Shown here piece after piece: positions 1 through 10,914 of a DNA stretch of 64,000 nucleotides. The stretch covers positions 16,049,117-16,113,116 of the forward strand of contig CM042090.1 of NCBI GenBank assembly GCA_023512835.1. Direction: 5' to 3'. Source of the stretch: Taxillus chinensis. Its lineage: Eukaryota > Streptophyta > Magnoliopsida > Santalales > Loranthaceae. The notes below the pieces were generated by a model that ran no database searches, had not been told where the DNA came from, and saw nothing but the letters and a program-made list of their open reading frames with translations. Position 1 is the stretch's first letter. Every line of letters begins with the position of its first letter. The translations under genes and the position numbers were made by a program.

Positions 1-591
1 TTGTTTTTGTTTGGATTTATAGTCTGTGAGAGCAAGTGTTTATGGCTTGAGTACAATTTTATTTTCAGTCTCTTGGATCATGTGCACATGTTACTAGTGG
101 CTCCTCTGCTTGTTTTTGCATTAGTGACTATCCACATGTCCTACAAGCTACTTCCAAAATTACAACATTTTCCCCTTCTTTGTGTTATTGTAGCTGTCCT
201 TTTGGTTCTTCTTTGAACTTGGTTTTTTGGATCTATTTTTGTTTTATTTTTATTACTTATTGTAGATCAATGATTAGGTCTAAAGACTAAAAGGATAGTC
301 TTACTGTTTATTAGGAGAACACAGAGGATTAAAACACTTAGAAATGGCTTATCGTGTAATCCATTTCCTAACACACTATTGTTTATTAATTAACTTTCAA
401 AAGAGTAGCAAGATTTATGATTTGACTTATACTTTAGTTTAATGGGCATGCGATTTATTTACCTGGCTCTTGTAAACTATATTCTTTGTTTTCATTATTG
501 AAGTTGCTTGTCATGACAGCCATCAATCTTGTGCTTGTTGGGGGTGAGTCACAAGTCTAATTATTCTCAGTGGTAACTTGTGAATGTGCAG
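1..591 (+). other. Intron sequence of the TMEM50-like gene
   Basis: T-rich, non-coding sequence ending in a 3' splice site (AG at 590-591). I searched it for the conserved first part of the TMEM50 family (the segment before the EWR-LKLWLF junction) and found nothing, so the upstream exons should lie left of the window. It is therefore most likely intron. The short open frame at 1-216 has no family features. Confidence 0.6.
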
Positions 592-1463
592 GTTGAAGCT
601 TTGGCTCTTCTTGGCTTATGTGGTGTCCTTTGTCTCCTTGGCAGCGTCAGTAGGCCTCTTGATAAAAGATTCACTTGAGAAATCTGGACCTTCAGCTTGG
701 ACTGGTGCTGCAGGTGTCTTGCAATGTGTGTTTGTGCTGGTCAGGTAAATCTTCCATTTTCGTCAGAATGTTTTTGTTGTTTGATAAGCTAATGTGCAAT
801 TTTGCAAATACAACTTTCATACCCCTTCTTAAATTTATGACCATATGCAATATTCACTTATTGAGCGCTGTTGTGAGCCGTATAGGAGGATAAGAGGATA
901 GATGAGTATTTGCGTTTCATCATTCTCATCATCTTTTCACGATAGGAACAGCTTCTTATCCCCTGATCTTGCTTACCTATGCACTTGTAGACTTTTTACT
1001 TGATTCGCGTCCTGCTCCCTCATATGTTATGGTAAATAACTGTTTTTTTTCCACGAAGGAAGAAAACGCAAAAACACATGGCGGGGCTCTGATTAACTAT
1101 TTTACGGTTTTGATGCCGCAATGAATCAACAATATCAATTCCCTTCCTCTTGATGAATTAGTCATTTATTGGTTTGATGTCTATTGATTCGCGACGGAAT
1201 CTCGTGTCAATCTACTCTCCACTTTTAACTATCATGTGATGGGACCTACAGGCTCAAAACACAACTGCAGATTCACTATTATGATGGTGGAATGGGAAGT
1301 AGATTTGTGCAGTTGCTAGGAGTACCCAATTTTTTTAGCCGTCTAAAATTACAGCATCCCGCATGTTTTGGGAAGTAGATATAATTTTGTCAATCTATCA
1401 TCTCGTAACTGAAACATTGTCTCCTGCAGTGGGCTCATATACTGGACTTCTCATCCCGAGTGA
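592..1463 (+). CDS. TMEM50-like membrane protein, 3' end (last two coding exons)
   Basis: The two exons are 592-744 and 1430-1463, separated by a 685-bp GT-AG intron. The first reads LKLWLFLAYVVSFVSLAASV followed by GLLIKDSLEKSGPSAWTGAA and a hydrophobic run. It splices in frame to SGLIYWTSHPE and a TGA stop at 1461-1463. This matches, from memory, the C-terminal half of the plant TMEM50 (UPF0220) family, a small four-helix membrane protein of the secretory pathway (Arabidopsis At1g36980). Two transmembrane helices are visible here. The N-terminal exons fall outside the window, so the gene is cut by the edge rather than broken. It converges on the minus-strand gene ending at 2542. The molecular function is not well defined. 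The family call is strong; its role is not inferable from sequence. Confidence 0.85.
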
Positions 1464-2541
1464 GTTGTGGAACCTCGATGTCTTGAAGGAGCCATGGCCA
1501 TGTCCATATGCAGTTGTATCATTCAATGGCCATATAAATTGATTTTTGTATAAAATTTCGGGATGTTGATAATATTAAGACAAGTCTGGATGGAGTACAC
1601 AAATTGCTGATGTAACAGTTTTTTTAATATTGCGATTTGATTTTAACATATGATGAAATTTTAAAATAATCTATTTTGATGATATTTTCTCTCAACAATT
1701 CATTACTGTAGGCGGACTATGGTAAATTTATCGATAGGTCAAATATAAGCGTCCGCTCTTACAGCAGCAACTGAATCAAATCCTCTCAATTTCTATTTTT
1801 TTCTCTGGTTGGCGATATGGTTCTCTTATGTAGGGGAAAAAACGGTGAATGGAAACCATTACCAGGGGTTTTGAATTCTTTGATGGACATGCAATAATTA
1901 TAAAAGAAAAAGAAAAAAAAAACATGTGAAGCATGTTTTTAGCCATCACAAAATGCATAAACTAATAATCATTTCATATCACAGGTGCTAATATTTGTTC
2001 TTCAAGGAATGGGACAAATATTCAACAATATTGGCCTTAAAGCAAAAAGTTGCTTCGCCCCGAATTTGAAGAGGCTGTATCCCCCACCAAATGAAATGAG
2101 AAGCCAACCAAAAAACAAACTATTAAACCTTTGGATTTCCTATATTCCATAAAATTGAACATAAAAAAGCAAATTTCTTTTTTTTACCTCTTCCACTTGT
2201 AAAACGGAACCCTCTTAAACGTAAGCAAGAGAAAGGATAAAAATATAACAAAAGACGCCATCTCCCGGCATCTTCCACTGCAGAACCAACGTATCCCAAC
2301 CCTCCTAGTGCACAAAAAAGAAAAATGATAACTCTCGGGGAGGCAGGGTTTTGGGAACCTCTACCTTATTGAACAATTTCCCAAACTGCAGCGTCCAACA
2401 AAACCCACCCTACTCGTTCCATGCCTAACTCATCAGCTTCTTTCAAACCCAAAAAAAAAAAGAGAGAGAGAGCAAGAAATGGGACCACCAGCCAATAAAA
2501 AAGTAGATTCTTGGATCCGCTACGAGATTAGAGTCGGTCAG
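1464..2541. other. Convergent intergenic region with two 3' UTRs
   Basis: AT-rich spacer between the stop of the TMEM50-like gene and the stop of the minus-strand gene. It must contain both 3' untranslated regions, but no strong poly(A) signal stands out. The short open frame on the minus strand at 1776-1958 is low-complexity and not supported. No repeat or RNA gene was recognised. Confidence 0.6.
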
Positions 2542-5500
2542 TTAGGCTTCAGCTTCTGAGTTGGACGAGCTCACGTGAGACTCTGACTGGTGCAACATTG
2601 CCACCTTGGACTCCATGCCTTGGATCAATTTCGGGGATCGCCTCAATTTCACGCACTGCATATGGAAACATGAAGAGAAGGTTATTTCAAAATTGTACAT
2701 GGTCAACTATTTTGGGTAATACAGAAGAACATTATTTAATTGCTGGTAGCCCAAAAAAATCACCTCATAAAAAGCATTTATCTCCTCCTCCGTAAGGCCT
2801 TCATCCTCGTCAGCAGCTTCCTCCCACCCAAGAGAACGGAGGAATCTGGCCTCCTCTTCCTCTAAATCAGCAGAATTTGGGCTCAGATTACTTCCTGCAT
2901 TTTCAAAGCCATTGCCATTGCTGATAAACGCCCCACCATTCTTCATAGAATCATGATTTGCTGGTACAGTAGCAATTCCTTCCATTACTTCACCAGATTT
3001 CTCTGTGTCTGGAGATGGATTAATGGAGCCAGAATTTCCAGGAGCAGAGGAAGGGGTTATTGAGCTTTTCTTCCTCATGAGGTTGAAAAAATCGTTTCGG
3101 CTTTTTGCTTGAGACGAGGAAGGCCTCCTTTCCACAGTGGCTCCAGTATTCAGGGCTGATGAAGTTGCCTTGCGCTCAACAGGCTTTGAATGGATTGGGC
3201 TCCTCAAAGAAGCCGATGTAGCAACTGGAGCAGCAGCAAGCGGGTTACTTGTCACTTTGCCACCCCCATTGCTAGTTGGACTAGCTGCATCTTTTGAAGC
3301 GGTGGACACTCCATTGTCCCACACAGGTTTGAGAACAAGAAATTTCCCGACCTGAGAGGACTTAGAAGTATCAGTCCTGGCCGCTGCACCCCGAGTAGCT
3401 TGGCTAACAAGATGTGATGAGGAGGACTGATGCTGTGCAGTTTTCCCAGCAACAGCCATCTCAGTCGTCCTGGAAGCTGGCTTAGGCTTCACTTTGTCAG
3501 ATGAATTAAGAACCTGCTAAATAAGAAATTGTCTTAATTAACTGAAGATTTAACACGCACACACACATTCACTTCCTATAGTGCAGAACAATTCTTGGAA
3601 GGTGATTTTTTTTTAAAAAAAATTCCAGGATTAATTTTACGTAACAAAGAACAAAATAGTTGAATCAATATGATAATGGTGCGGGTGATGGACTGGGAGG
3701 AAACGACCCTGAAAGGATCTTAGGCAACAATACCCATAAGGTTTGAACCAATAGAGTGCATTATAGATACGAGAAAATATGAATTAAGTAGTCAGAAGCT
3801 CTCAGATATCAGTTGCTTCTGCAGATCCACGGATATTTCATAGAGAAGTCTATAAAAATCAGCCACTTGCAAAACCAATAGTAACAGAATATCACAAAGG
3901 CTGCATGATATTGACCATATCCCACACAAGGGGATTATAATATTACTTTTTCAACTCTTGCAAGGTTCTTAATTTTTCCACAACAAAATTAGTTTAACAC
4001 TAGCAATGTCATTACATTCTTGCAAGTCACTGAACATGAAGATGCAAAACATACCTGGGCATTCATGCCTATGTGCTATCAGGCAAGAGAAACTAAAGAC
4101 ACATACACTTACAGAACTGTAAGTCATATTCTTACTAAGTCTATTTTTAAATTATAAACATTTGCACAATGTTTACAATTAGACCCTACCATTTCAACCC
4201 AAGCAAACGAAGGCATTTAATATTTAAAAATATTTAAAAATCAAACTGCAGTAATTTAATAGGTTGACAAAAGCATTGTCATCTCAACCAGTGAACCAAT
4301 GCTTCAAAAGCCACCTTTCATAAATCTCTAGATTTAAACACTTAGGATAAAATAATTTCCTAAAACATTTATTTTAAGAACATCTTTGAACTCTACAACC
4401 ATCCAGAAATTGCTAAATGCTTTATTTGTAGTGTGAACACCTTATAGCATGTTTGGTCCAAGGGATAAGAGGGAGCGAAATCAATTAATCCTAAAATGAT
4501 TTCTCGATCCCATGTTTGGCATTTTAAAAAGCATTTCCCATCTCATTCCAATTCCCACAAAGCCCCCCAATTTCCTATTCCTCCCACCCGCCTAAGATGA
4601 GTTGATTCCCATCCATCTATATTTATAATTCCAACTTATCATTGTGTTATTTGTTATCATGCCCTTTTTGAACAATCTTACAGATTCCTAAGTAGAATAA
4701 TAAAACAAATGGGAGTTGCAGTTTATTGCCAAACTGGCTGTAAGACATAGAAACTCGACTTCCTAACAAATTAGATTGTTTAAGCGGGAGAAAGGGAATC
4801 AAGGAAAAATTTAATAATCAATATGGCAGACAAGTAGGTGGCACCTCCCACTGCTAACAGATGAGTGGATCATGGAAATTGCAAGACAGGCACTTTACAG
4901 CCCAATCTTCATAGAAAAAACATATGGCCAAAGAACACACAAACTTCTAAAAACTCACAACTATGGCAAAGTGGCATAAACCAGATAACAGGGAGAGAAG
5001 AATGCACCAGTAAGAAATTGACTCCAAATTCATCTTCTAACCTTATTCAATACATTGAGATAATAATTTGTCCTCTCAGTTTCTACCCTAAATAAAAGGC
5101 TATGTTTTGAGAAGAATTAAGAACACCAAAGCATTTTAAAAAAACACAAATAATTAAAATATTTTATATAAACTTTATTTAAAAAAAACTAAATTCTACG
5201 TCAAAATTGATCTAACACAAATTCAGCCACAGCCCTGCTGTGTACAAGCCATGTGATTTATTAGCTTTGGACTCCCAAACATGGAGTATCAGAAACCATA
5301 AGAAAAAATGAGATCCGATTATTCAAGGATTTGCAATGGTAACCATAAATAATTATCAATCACATAATTATATAAATATTTATGCTGGAAATAAATCATA
5401 CTTCTAAAAAAATCTAGAATATCAAGTATGCCATTCTAAAACCAAAAATACATATAATTTCACATTCGGATAATATAATGTCACCCATTCATATTTGAAT

Positions 5501-7387
5501 AGATATATACCACCTGTTAGGATATTCATAAATTGATAATTTTAAATGCTTGAACTGAAGAGTCCCTTGGAGGAAGCAAGTAAAAGCTACTTATTATAGA
5601 ATTCATTTATTTGCATCAGTGGGTATCTCATGCTATTATCCCTACAATCTAGAAAAGCAATGGTGAGACCACATAAAACCACCTTGTAGCCTTATATAAA
5701 CGTAATAACTCATAAGCTGCTAGCTTTTCATTTATATACATAAAGGTTAGATGCGTCAATCAAAATAAATTACTGGGATACCAGATTATTAATACAACTG
5801 CATTTTTTTACAATTTCACGCCAGTCCAGTCCAATTAATATTTCAATTCCCAGATAATATATTAGTTCATCTGTCCCATGAAGATAAGGTTTTGCAATAT
5901 CCCCTTTCCCCAGTTAAAATTGGGGTACAGCCTATCCAACAAATACCTGAAATTCCTCAATTTCATTTTGATGATATAGTTCGTCAATGAAATTTGATAT
6001 CCTATCTAGTCCCAACGAAATATTCTGCTTCTCATAAAACAATTCGTTCTCATTTATTTCACATGGGGATTGGGTCTTCAAAAAAACTGGGCCACAACCA
6101 AATAGTTATATGATGAATTTTTACTGAGGAAAAACAACCCACTTTAAATTGCAGTAGCTGAATTAACTAGCATAGAGCAGGAAATTATAATATTGCATTC
6201 TGAGGACTTACTGAAGCTTTAAAAGTTGAAGGTGTCATGGGAATCAGTTGTCTTGATTGTTTACGAGCCAATTCCTCCAATCTCTGAGTCTGGACAGATA
6301 ACTACAAATACATTTTAAAATAAATAATGAAATCAATTTTCAATCATAAATGAACCGTTTAACCGTGCACAAGTTCAAGAGGCACAACTCATTTACCTGG
6401 GGAGCAGTCTGAGTTCGTGATGGAGCCTGTGCCAATGCTTCTGCCATGTTGAGGCCTGTTGTGGTACTTGAGGACCCAGAAACAGAAGAGCCACCAATAG
6501 TCTGGTGAGTGGAAACCGATCCACTGCCACTGGAACCAATTATAGAAGGTACCTCAGCCAAAGCTGAAGTCCATCCCTCTCCACCTATAAGTGTTGAACT
6601 AGCAACAGGCAGGTTTTGAACAGCTGAGCTCAAACCAGGAGATGAAACTCTTCCCACTTCAGGCACTCCTTGTTTTTCTTCAGCTCCAAGGGAGGGAAAA
6701 TCTTTTTCAAATGCAGCCTTTTGGATGCTACCAACACCACTTCCACCTAAAGTCACACCATTCTTATTCTTATTGTTCCTATTGCTGTGGTTTTTTGAGT
6801 CTGTTATAACCCGTTGGGACAGCACATCATTCTGTTTGCCATATACCAGTGAACGGGAACGCCTTAACCTATCCTTCTCAGCCCTTACACCTAATATGCT
6901 GGAGACAGGATCAGAACATTCTGGGTCCCAACGGTCTAAAAGAAATGACTTGTCTTTCTCCTTGTCACGGTCTCTATCCCGATGGCTCCTAGAAAAACTA
7001 CTATATGGGTGCTTAGTAACGCCATTACTGCTAGAACTTCGGCGCGAATTGGATGAAGAAGTCCTCTCTATAAAAGCAGAACGTGGATTATCAAAGTCGC
7101 CTCCAGTTTTGTTAGATTTGTTTCTTGCATGATTCGCAGCAGAGGGAACATCTACAGCCATTTATGAAAACACCATAAACGCTCATTCATGAAACTAGAA
7201 ACATCAACGCAATCAAAATACAGAGCTAATAAAATCATACCAAAAGGAATGTAAGTAACTTTGTAGATATTGTGGTACCTGAGTGCAGAGGGGACAGTGC
7301 AAAGTGGTGGGCTGAATTTCCACCCCCAGTAACACTTCCAGTGCTTCTCAACCATTCCGGGACTAAACTAGGTTCACTTCTTTCCAT
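2542..7387 (-). CDS. Conserved plant protein of unknown function (Ser/Asn-rich), 5 coding exons
   Basis: Coding exons in transcription order are 7387-7279, 7151-6397, 6301-6212, 3513-2764 and 2655-2542. All junctions are GT-AG and in phase, giving 605 aa. The protein starts MERSEPSLVPEWLRSTGS, continues through a Ser/Arg/Asp-rich region (SSSNSRRSSSSNG, SRSHRDRDRDKEKDK) and has a central DFPSLG motif and MAEALAQAP. It ends in an acidic block (FLRSLGWEE, GLTEEEINAFYE) and an SSSNSEAEA tail. This architecture is conserved in plants (from memory Arabidopsis At1g36990 and At4g08510), but no biochemical role is established and none is claimed. DFPSL-type motifs occur in some RNA-associated proteins, which is only a hint. 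The 2.7-kb intron at 3514-6211 is AT-rich and carries no recognisable gene. The start was chosen as the first Met of the conserved N terminus. Confidence 0.85.
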
Positions 7388-8340
7388 GTGGAGCGCGGAA
7401 CATGATCAGATATAACAGGAAAACGCCAGTCGCCTTCCTGTGCTCCTCCCACCCCTCTCAAGATATAACTGCTATGTTTCTTTTAAACAGTTACAAAGCC
7501 AACCCTAACGCGATTATGTTATTGGAGGATGCGTACCAACCAATTTAGATCCGAAAAATTTGAAACCCCTCCCTCGAAATGGCTAGCCACAAAGTATGAA
7601 AACAACGATTGGAAAACAAAAAAAAAAAAAAAAAAAAAGACCAACAATAAGAAGACGCTCTCTACGCCTCCATCATCTATGAAAGATCGGTTTGCGCACA
7701 GGAAAAACTCATCTCAGAAGAACCAGAGACGGCATGCGAACAAAGGAAAACAAAACCCAGGCCACCGGAAGAAACGCCACGTCCATCAAAATTCAAACAA
7801 TCGAATCAGAACAAAACCCTAGACCTAACCACGATTCGGGAGCATCGAAACTGCAAAAATGCAGACGCGAAGGCGCAGGGGGGAAACCCTAGAATACCGA
7901 TTCCAATACCTAGGGTTTGGACGGAACCGTCGCCCCCACGGGAAAGATTGTGGAAGAACGAACCCTACCTGGACCGAAGGCAGTTAGTCTCCGGAGAAAA
8001 CCCAACCCGAACCGAACCGTCCGATAACCGCCGGGACTACACTCTCTCCGCGCAAAGTTAATGAGCGTTTCAGAGACCAAAATTGGCGAGAGAGAAGGAG
8101 ACGCGACAGCGACGGCGACGCTTCGGTGGAGAGACGAAGGAGGGTTTGGGTGAGACCAGAGACGGTGATGTATGTGAGATTGTGAAGGAGGGAGAGAAGG
8201 TAGGGTTAGGGCGAAGACGAATGGGTGAGATTAGGGCTGGGAGGGTTTTATCGCAGCGATTTGAGAGAGAGAGAGTGTAACTTCTGTTAGCTTGGAGACT
8301 GGACGAAACGTATGAAGAACAAACAGCCTCCTCCAAACAA
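7388..8340 (-). promoter_or_regulatory. 5' leader, likely leader intron and promoter of the MERSEPS-type gene
   Basis: Upstream of the ATG at 7387 on the minus strand. A good 5' splice site (CCAG then GTAGGG) lies at 7969/7968, and several AG acceptors occur at about 7415-7460. A leader intron of roughly 0.5 kb is therefore likely, with the untranslated first exon around 7969-8100. The region contains a homopolymer A run near 7617-7638 and CT/GA-rich sequence at 8080-8280, typical of plant core promoters. A minus-strand open frame of 88 codons at 8070-8336 falls in this leader/promoter zone; I do not support it as a protein. Confidence 0.5.
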
Positions 8341-8861
8341 TATCACTATTCCTATTTCCCTTCTCCCGCACACCTTTGTTTTGTTTTGTTTTGTAATATT
8401 TGATATTTCACTTTTAATTTTTAAATCGATTGTTGGACTTGGACTTCAATCTCGCCCGGTGCTGGACCTGACCCGAGTATTGAATTTTTGTTGGGTCGTC
8501 GTGCATTGAAGGCCCACAAATGTTTATTAATTAATTAATTCCACCATTTTGTTGGTTGAATTTTAATGAGTGCCTAGTGCGGTTGCACGTGTACCGCTGA
8601 ATTTATTTTTTATACCCGTGTAATTTTATTATTTTGCTTTTAAGGAAATGATTTCAATATTCGCAAATAAATGTAAAACACTGCGGCCTGTTTTTTAAAA
8701 CACGTTAGCGCGGGTTATGCTTGGTGCTGTTTTTGTTTTCTGTTTTAAAAATATTTTTTTGAAAACTGCATTTAGAAACGTGGGAAGGGTCGCAGCAGGC
8801 TGTTGTAGTGGGCTTAGCCTGTTGTAGTCGCAGCAGGCTGTTGGTGCTTGGTGCTGTTCTG
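8341..8861. other. Intergenic spacer with a short direct repeat
   Basis: AT-rich spacer without genes. It contains two copies of CGCAGCAGGCTGTTG (8791-8805 and 8829-8843, 38 bp apart) and two copies of a GCTTGGTGCTGTT motif on either side. It directly precedes the left copy of the 1.13-kb duplication. Confidence 0.5.
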
Positions 8862-9997
8862 TTTTGTTCTCAAAATGTTTTATTTTTAAAAACATAAAAT
8901 GAATGCGCTAATCAAACAAAAAAAACTGATTTTTCGTAAAAACGTAAAATGAATATGCTAATCAAACAAAAAAATTAATTTTTTGTATTAAAATACAGAA
9001 AATATCTTTTGAGAACACCTATCGAAAGCTGCACTTCGTGAGAGAATAAAATTATAAAAAAATAAAATAAAATAAGTTAGAAATAAAATTTTTAATTACA
9101 TATATATAATATTAAAAAATATAATGAATTAATATAATTATAAAATGAGAAGAAGATAGAGGTTAAATTTGAAAAAAATATATAGTTGAAAAGATTAACA
9201 GAGTATTATTGAAGTAGTATTAGCAAAACTGAAAATGTGGCAATGCGTTAGCTAATTAATTTAACTAATCGAGATGCTTTAATTTGTTTTGTTTTTGTTT
9301 TTTTAAAAAATTAATATATATATTTTTCGTCTGCTTTAAAAATAATGATATATATATATATATATTTGAAAAAAAAAAAAAGAAGACAAATAGGCCAAAA
9401 GGAAATCCTGGGTTTTTTTTATTAATCGGTGTGCAAATTTTATTTTTAAAAACTCCAAGACAGAAAAATGCCCAAAAAAAATGATGTCGTCTTCCACATT
9501 CAGACTCCCGAACTACTCCTACTCCTTCCAACCTACAAGCCAAACCGGTGGTCAGCCCACACCAGAATTCGAACCGGAGTCACAGGTTCGGAAGCTGAAG
9601 GGCAGTGTTCAGCTGATCCGCTGGTCCAGGGCTCGATCCATACGGTCGGGCCAGAAACTGGACCGCCCAATCACTCAGACCAAGAAGGCGCCCGGCCCTT
9701 CAAGTTCGGTCCCCGCAGGAGAGAGCACGCTGCCTCTCTACGGCGGAGTTGGGAAGCGATTCCAGCGACGGAGAAGATGAGGCCCAGATGACGGCGGCGA
9801 AGTCTATATTTATGGTGTCTACGGCACTGGGTCGACGGCGGAGAACTCCGTTAACGCTGCCTTAGGGCGTTCGAGCACTGCTTGGTCGACCGTGGCTGTC
9901 CCGTCAATACTCACCTTATTCTGGGGTTTTTTATTTTATTTTATTTTACTGAGGCTAATTAAAAAAGTAAAATATTACTCCAACACTGGGATATAAT
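8862..9997 (+). repeat. Left copy of a 1.13-kb direct duplication
   Basis: Closely matches 10915-12045 from a shared TTTTGTTCTCAAAA start to a shared ACACTGGGATATAAT end. It contains an AT-rich upstream region of about 620 bp, exon 1 of the PPDK regulatory protein gene, and the first bases of intron 1. Compared with the right copy it has scattered substitutions and small indels. It is the outer, apparently non-functional copy because no downstream exons follow it before the retroelement spacer. Confidence 0.9.
9481..9925 (+). pseudogene. Broken duplicate of PPDK regulatory protein exon 1
   Basis: Aligns along its whole length with the intact exon at 11523-11972. It starts with the same [16 protein letters not shown], and the frame is lost after ESTLPL. 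I see four small deletions relative to the intact copy: 2 nt near the CTCTCT(CT)GCGG site, 1 nt in GTGTCT(G)ACGG, 1 nt in GGGC(A)GTTCG and 1 nt in CACCT(A)TATTC. There are also a few substitutions (an Asn-to-Ile change is visible). The open frame stops at 9780. A GT remains at the splice position, but GTAATT has become GTTTTT. The core SDGTG motif is therefore not translated. It is a pseudo-exon unless the indels are sequencing errors. Confidence 0.85.
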
Positions 9998-10020
9998 CGC
10001 GATGCCGGAGCTGTGACAAG

Positions 10021-10032
10021 TGGTATCAAAGC
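10021..10032 (+). other. tRNA-iMet-type primer-binding site
   Basis: TGGTATCAAAGC; the usual plant LTR-retrotransposon primer-binding site is TGGTATCAGAGC. Its position just after a CA-ending segment supports the LTR element call. Confidence 0.65.
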
Positions 10033-10390
10033 CGAACGCGCGCCCGTATCCCGAAAGACCCGTTCGAGCACTCTCGCGAGTGAGGCGTGATCCCAAGGTG
10101 GGGGGCGCGGGAGGTGAGTCGACCGATAGTCTTGCCCGTCTCGCGTCCATAGAGTTGGAGTATTGAGTGTGATACGGGGGTAGGCAAGGGTACGAAGGAG
10201 CGCGTGGCGATCTTGGAAGCCTCCTATCCTTTGGACATTGGGCGAGTGGGTGAGCATCTTGGTAAAGGTGTTGCAAGACCTCGGGGCAGATGTCCAAGCT
10301 GTTGACATTGGGCGAGTGGGAGGGCGTCGAGGTAACGATGCCATCGCTGGCGGGAAGCGACAATCGCGCAACGAGGACGTTGCGAGGATT

Positions 10391-10403
10391 GGGTGGAGGA
10401 GAA
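10391..10403 (+). other. Polypurine tract preceding a putative 3' LTR
   Basis: GGGTGGAGGAGAA followed at once by TGTCACGACCC, a common start for plant LTRs. In an LTR element this tract primes plus-strand synthesis. Confidence 0.55.
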
Positions 10404-10914
10404 TGTCACGACCCGAGCAGCGTGGTGCCGGCGGGACGTTTCTTAGTGGCACGATTCGGAAAGGATTCGTGCTACGTAAAGGAGAGGGGTTGGTTGAAGC
10501 GTAGATGGTGCGCGGCGAGAAGGTTCCAGCGTTCGTGGAGGAGAACGGATGGAACCCTTCGGAGGCCCAGGCGTGCCGACCCTGGTTGAATGCGGGAGAA
10601 CGCCGCTAGTCGAGGACTGACGTTGAAGAAGGGATTTGGCCATCCTTACACAACTGGTCGGCTGGCGGAGCCGTTCTCCGATGAGCGGTCGAGGGCGAAA
10701 CCAGGTCTTACGTGCGTTCAACCCTCAAAGGCTAAACTTGCGGACCGTGGATAGAGAAGCTAAGTGCCGCAATGGGTTGAGAGGCGACTTCCTGACGGGG
10801 AAGGGGGGCGCGGTTGCATCACGGTGGGCTTGGCACGTGGCGGGGGCGGGGGGGAGGAGGAGGGGGCGAGGGCGTGTTGACCAAAAAATACGGAGAACGA
10901 CTTGAATCCATTTT

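Larger units (their letters stand above)
9998..10914 (+). mobile_element. Fragment of a non-autonomous LTR retrotransposon (TRIM-like)
   Basis: A GC-rich block between the two AT-rich duplicates. TGGTATCAAAGC at 10021-10032 differs by one base from the canonical initiator-Met tRNA primer-binding site. It sits 2 bp after a CTGTGACA that could be the end of a 5' LTR. A purine tract (GGGTGGAGGAGAA, 10391-10403) abuts TGTCACGACCC at 10404, the expected layout of a polypurine tract followed by a 3' LTR start. The internal part between these signals is only about 360 bp and has no gag or pol coding. The 5' LTR is reduced to about 21 bp, and no matching end is found for the 3' LTR, so both ends are truncated. 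A 70-bp-period repeat (GACATTGGGCGAGTGGG at 10234 and 10304) lies inside. Class assignment is inference from these signals. Confidence 0.6.

Noticed and set aside
8070..8336. 88-codon open frame on the minus strand
   Set aside because: It lies in the leader/promoter zone of the MERSEPS-type gene, is Ser/Pro/Arg-rich with no domain, and is not continuous with the coding exons.
10234..10330. Cassandra-type element with 5S rRNA-like LTR
   Set aside because: The GGGCGAGTGGGTGAGC words recall the 3' half of 5S rRNA, but the box A/C promoter sequence is absent and the repeat lies in the interior, not an LTR.
9955..10721. Several 90-165 codon frames in the GC-rich spacer
   Set aside because: Stop codons are rare in GC-rich DNA; the frames have no gag, protease, reverse transcriptase or other motif and overlap each other on both strands.
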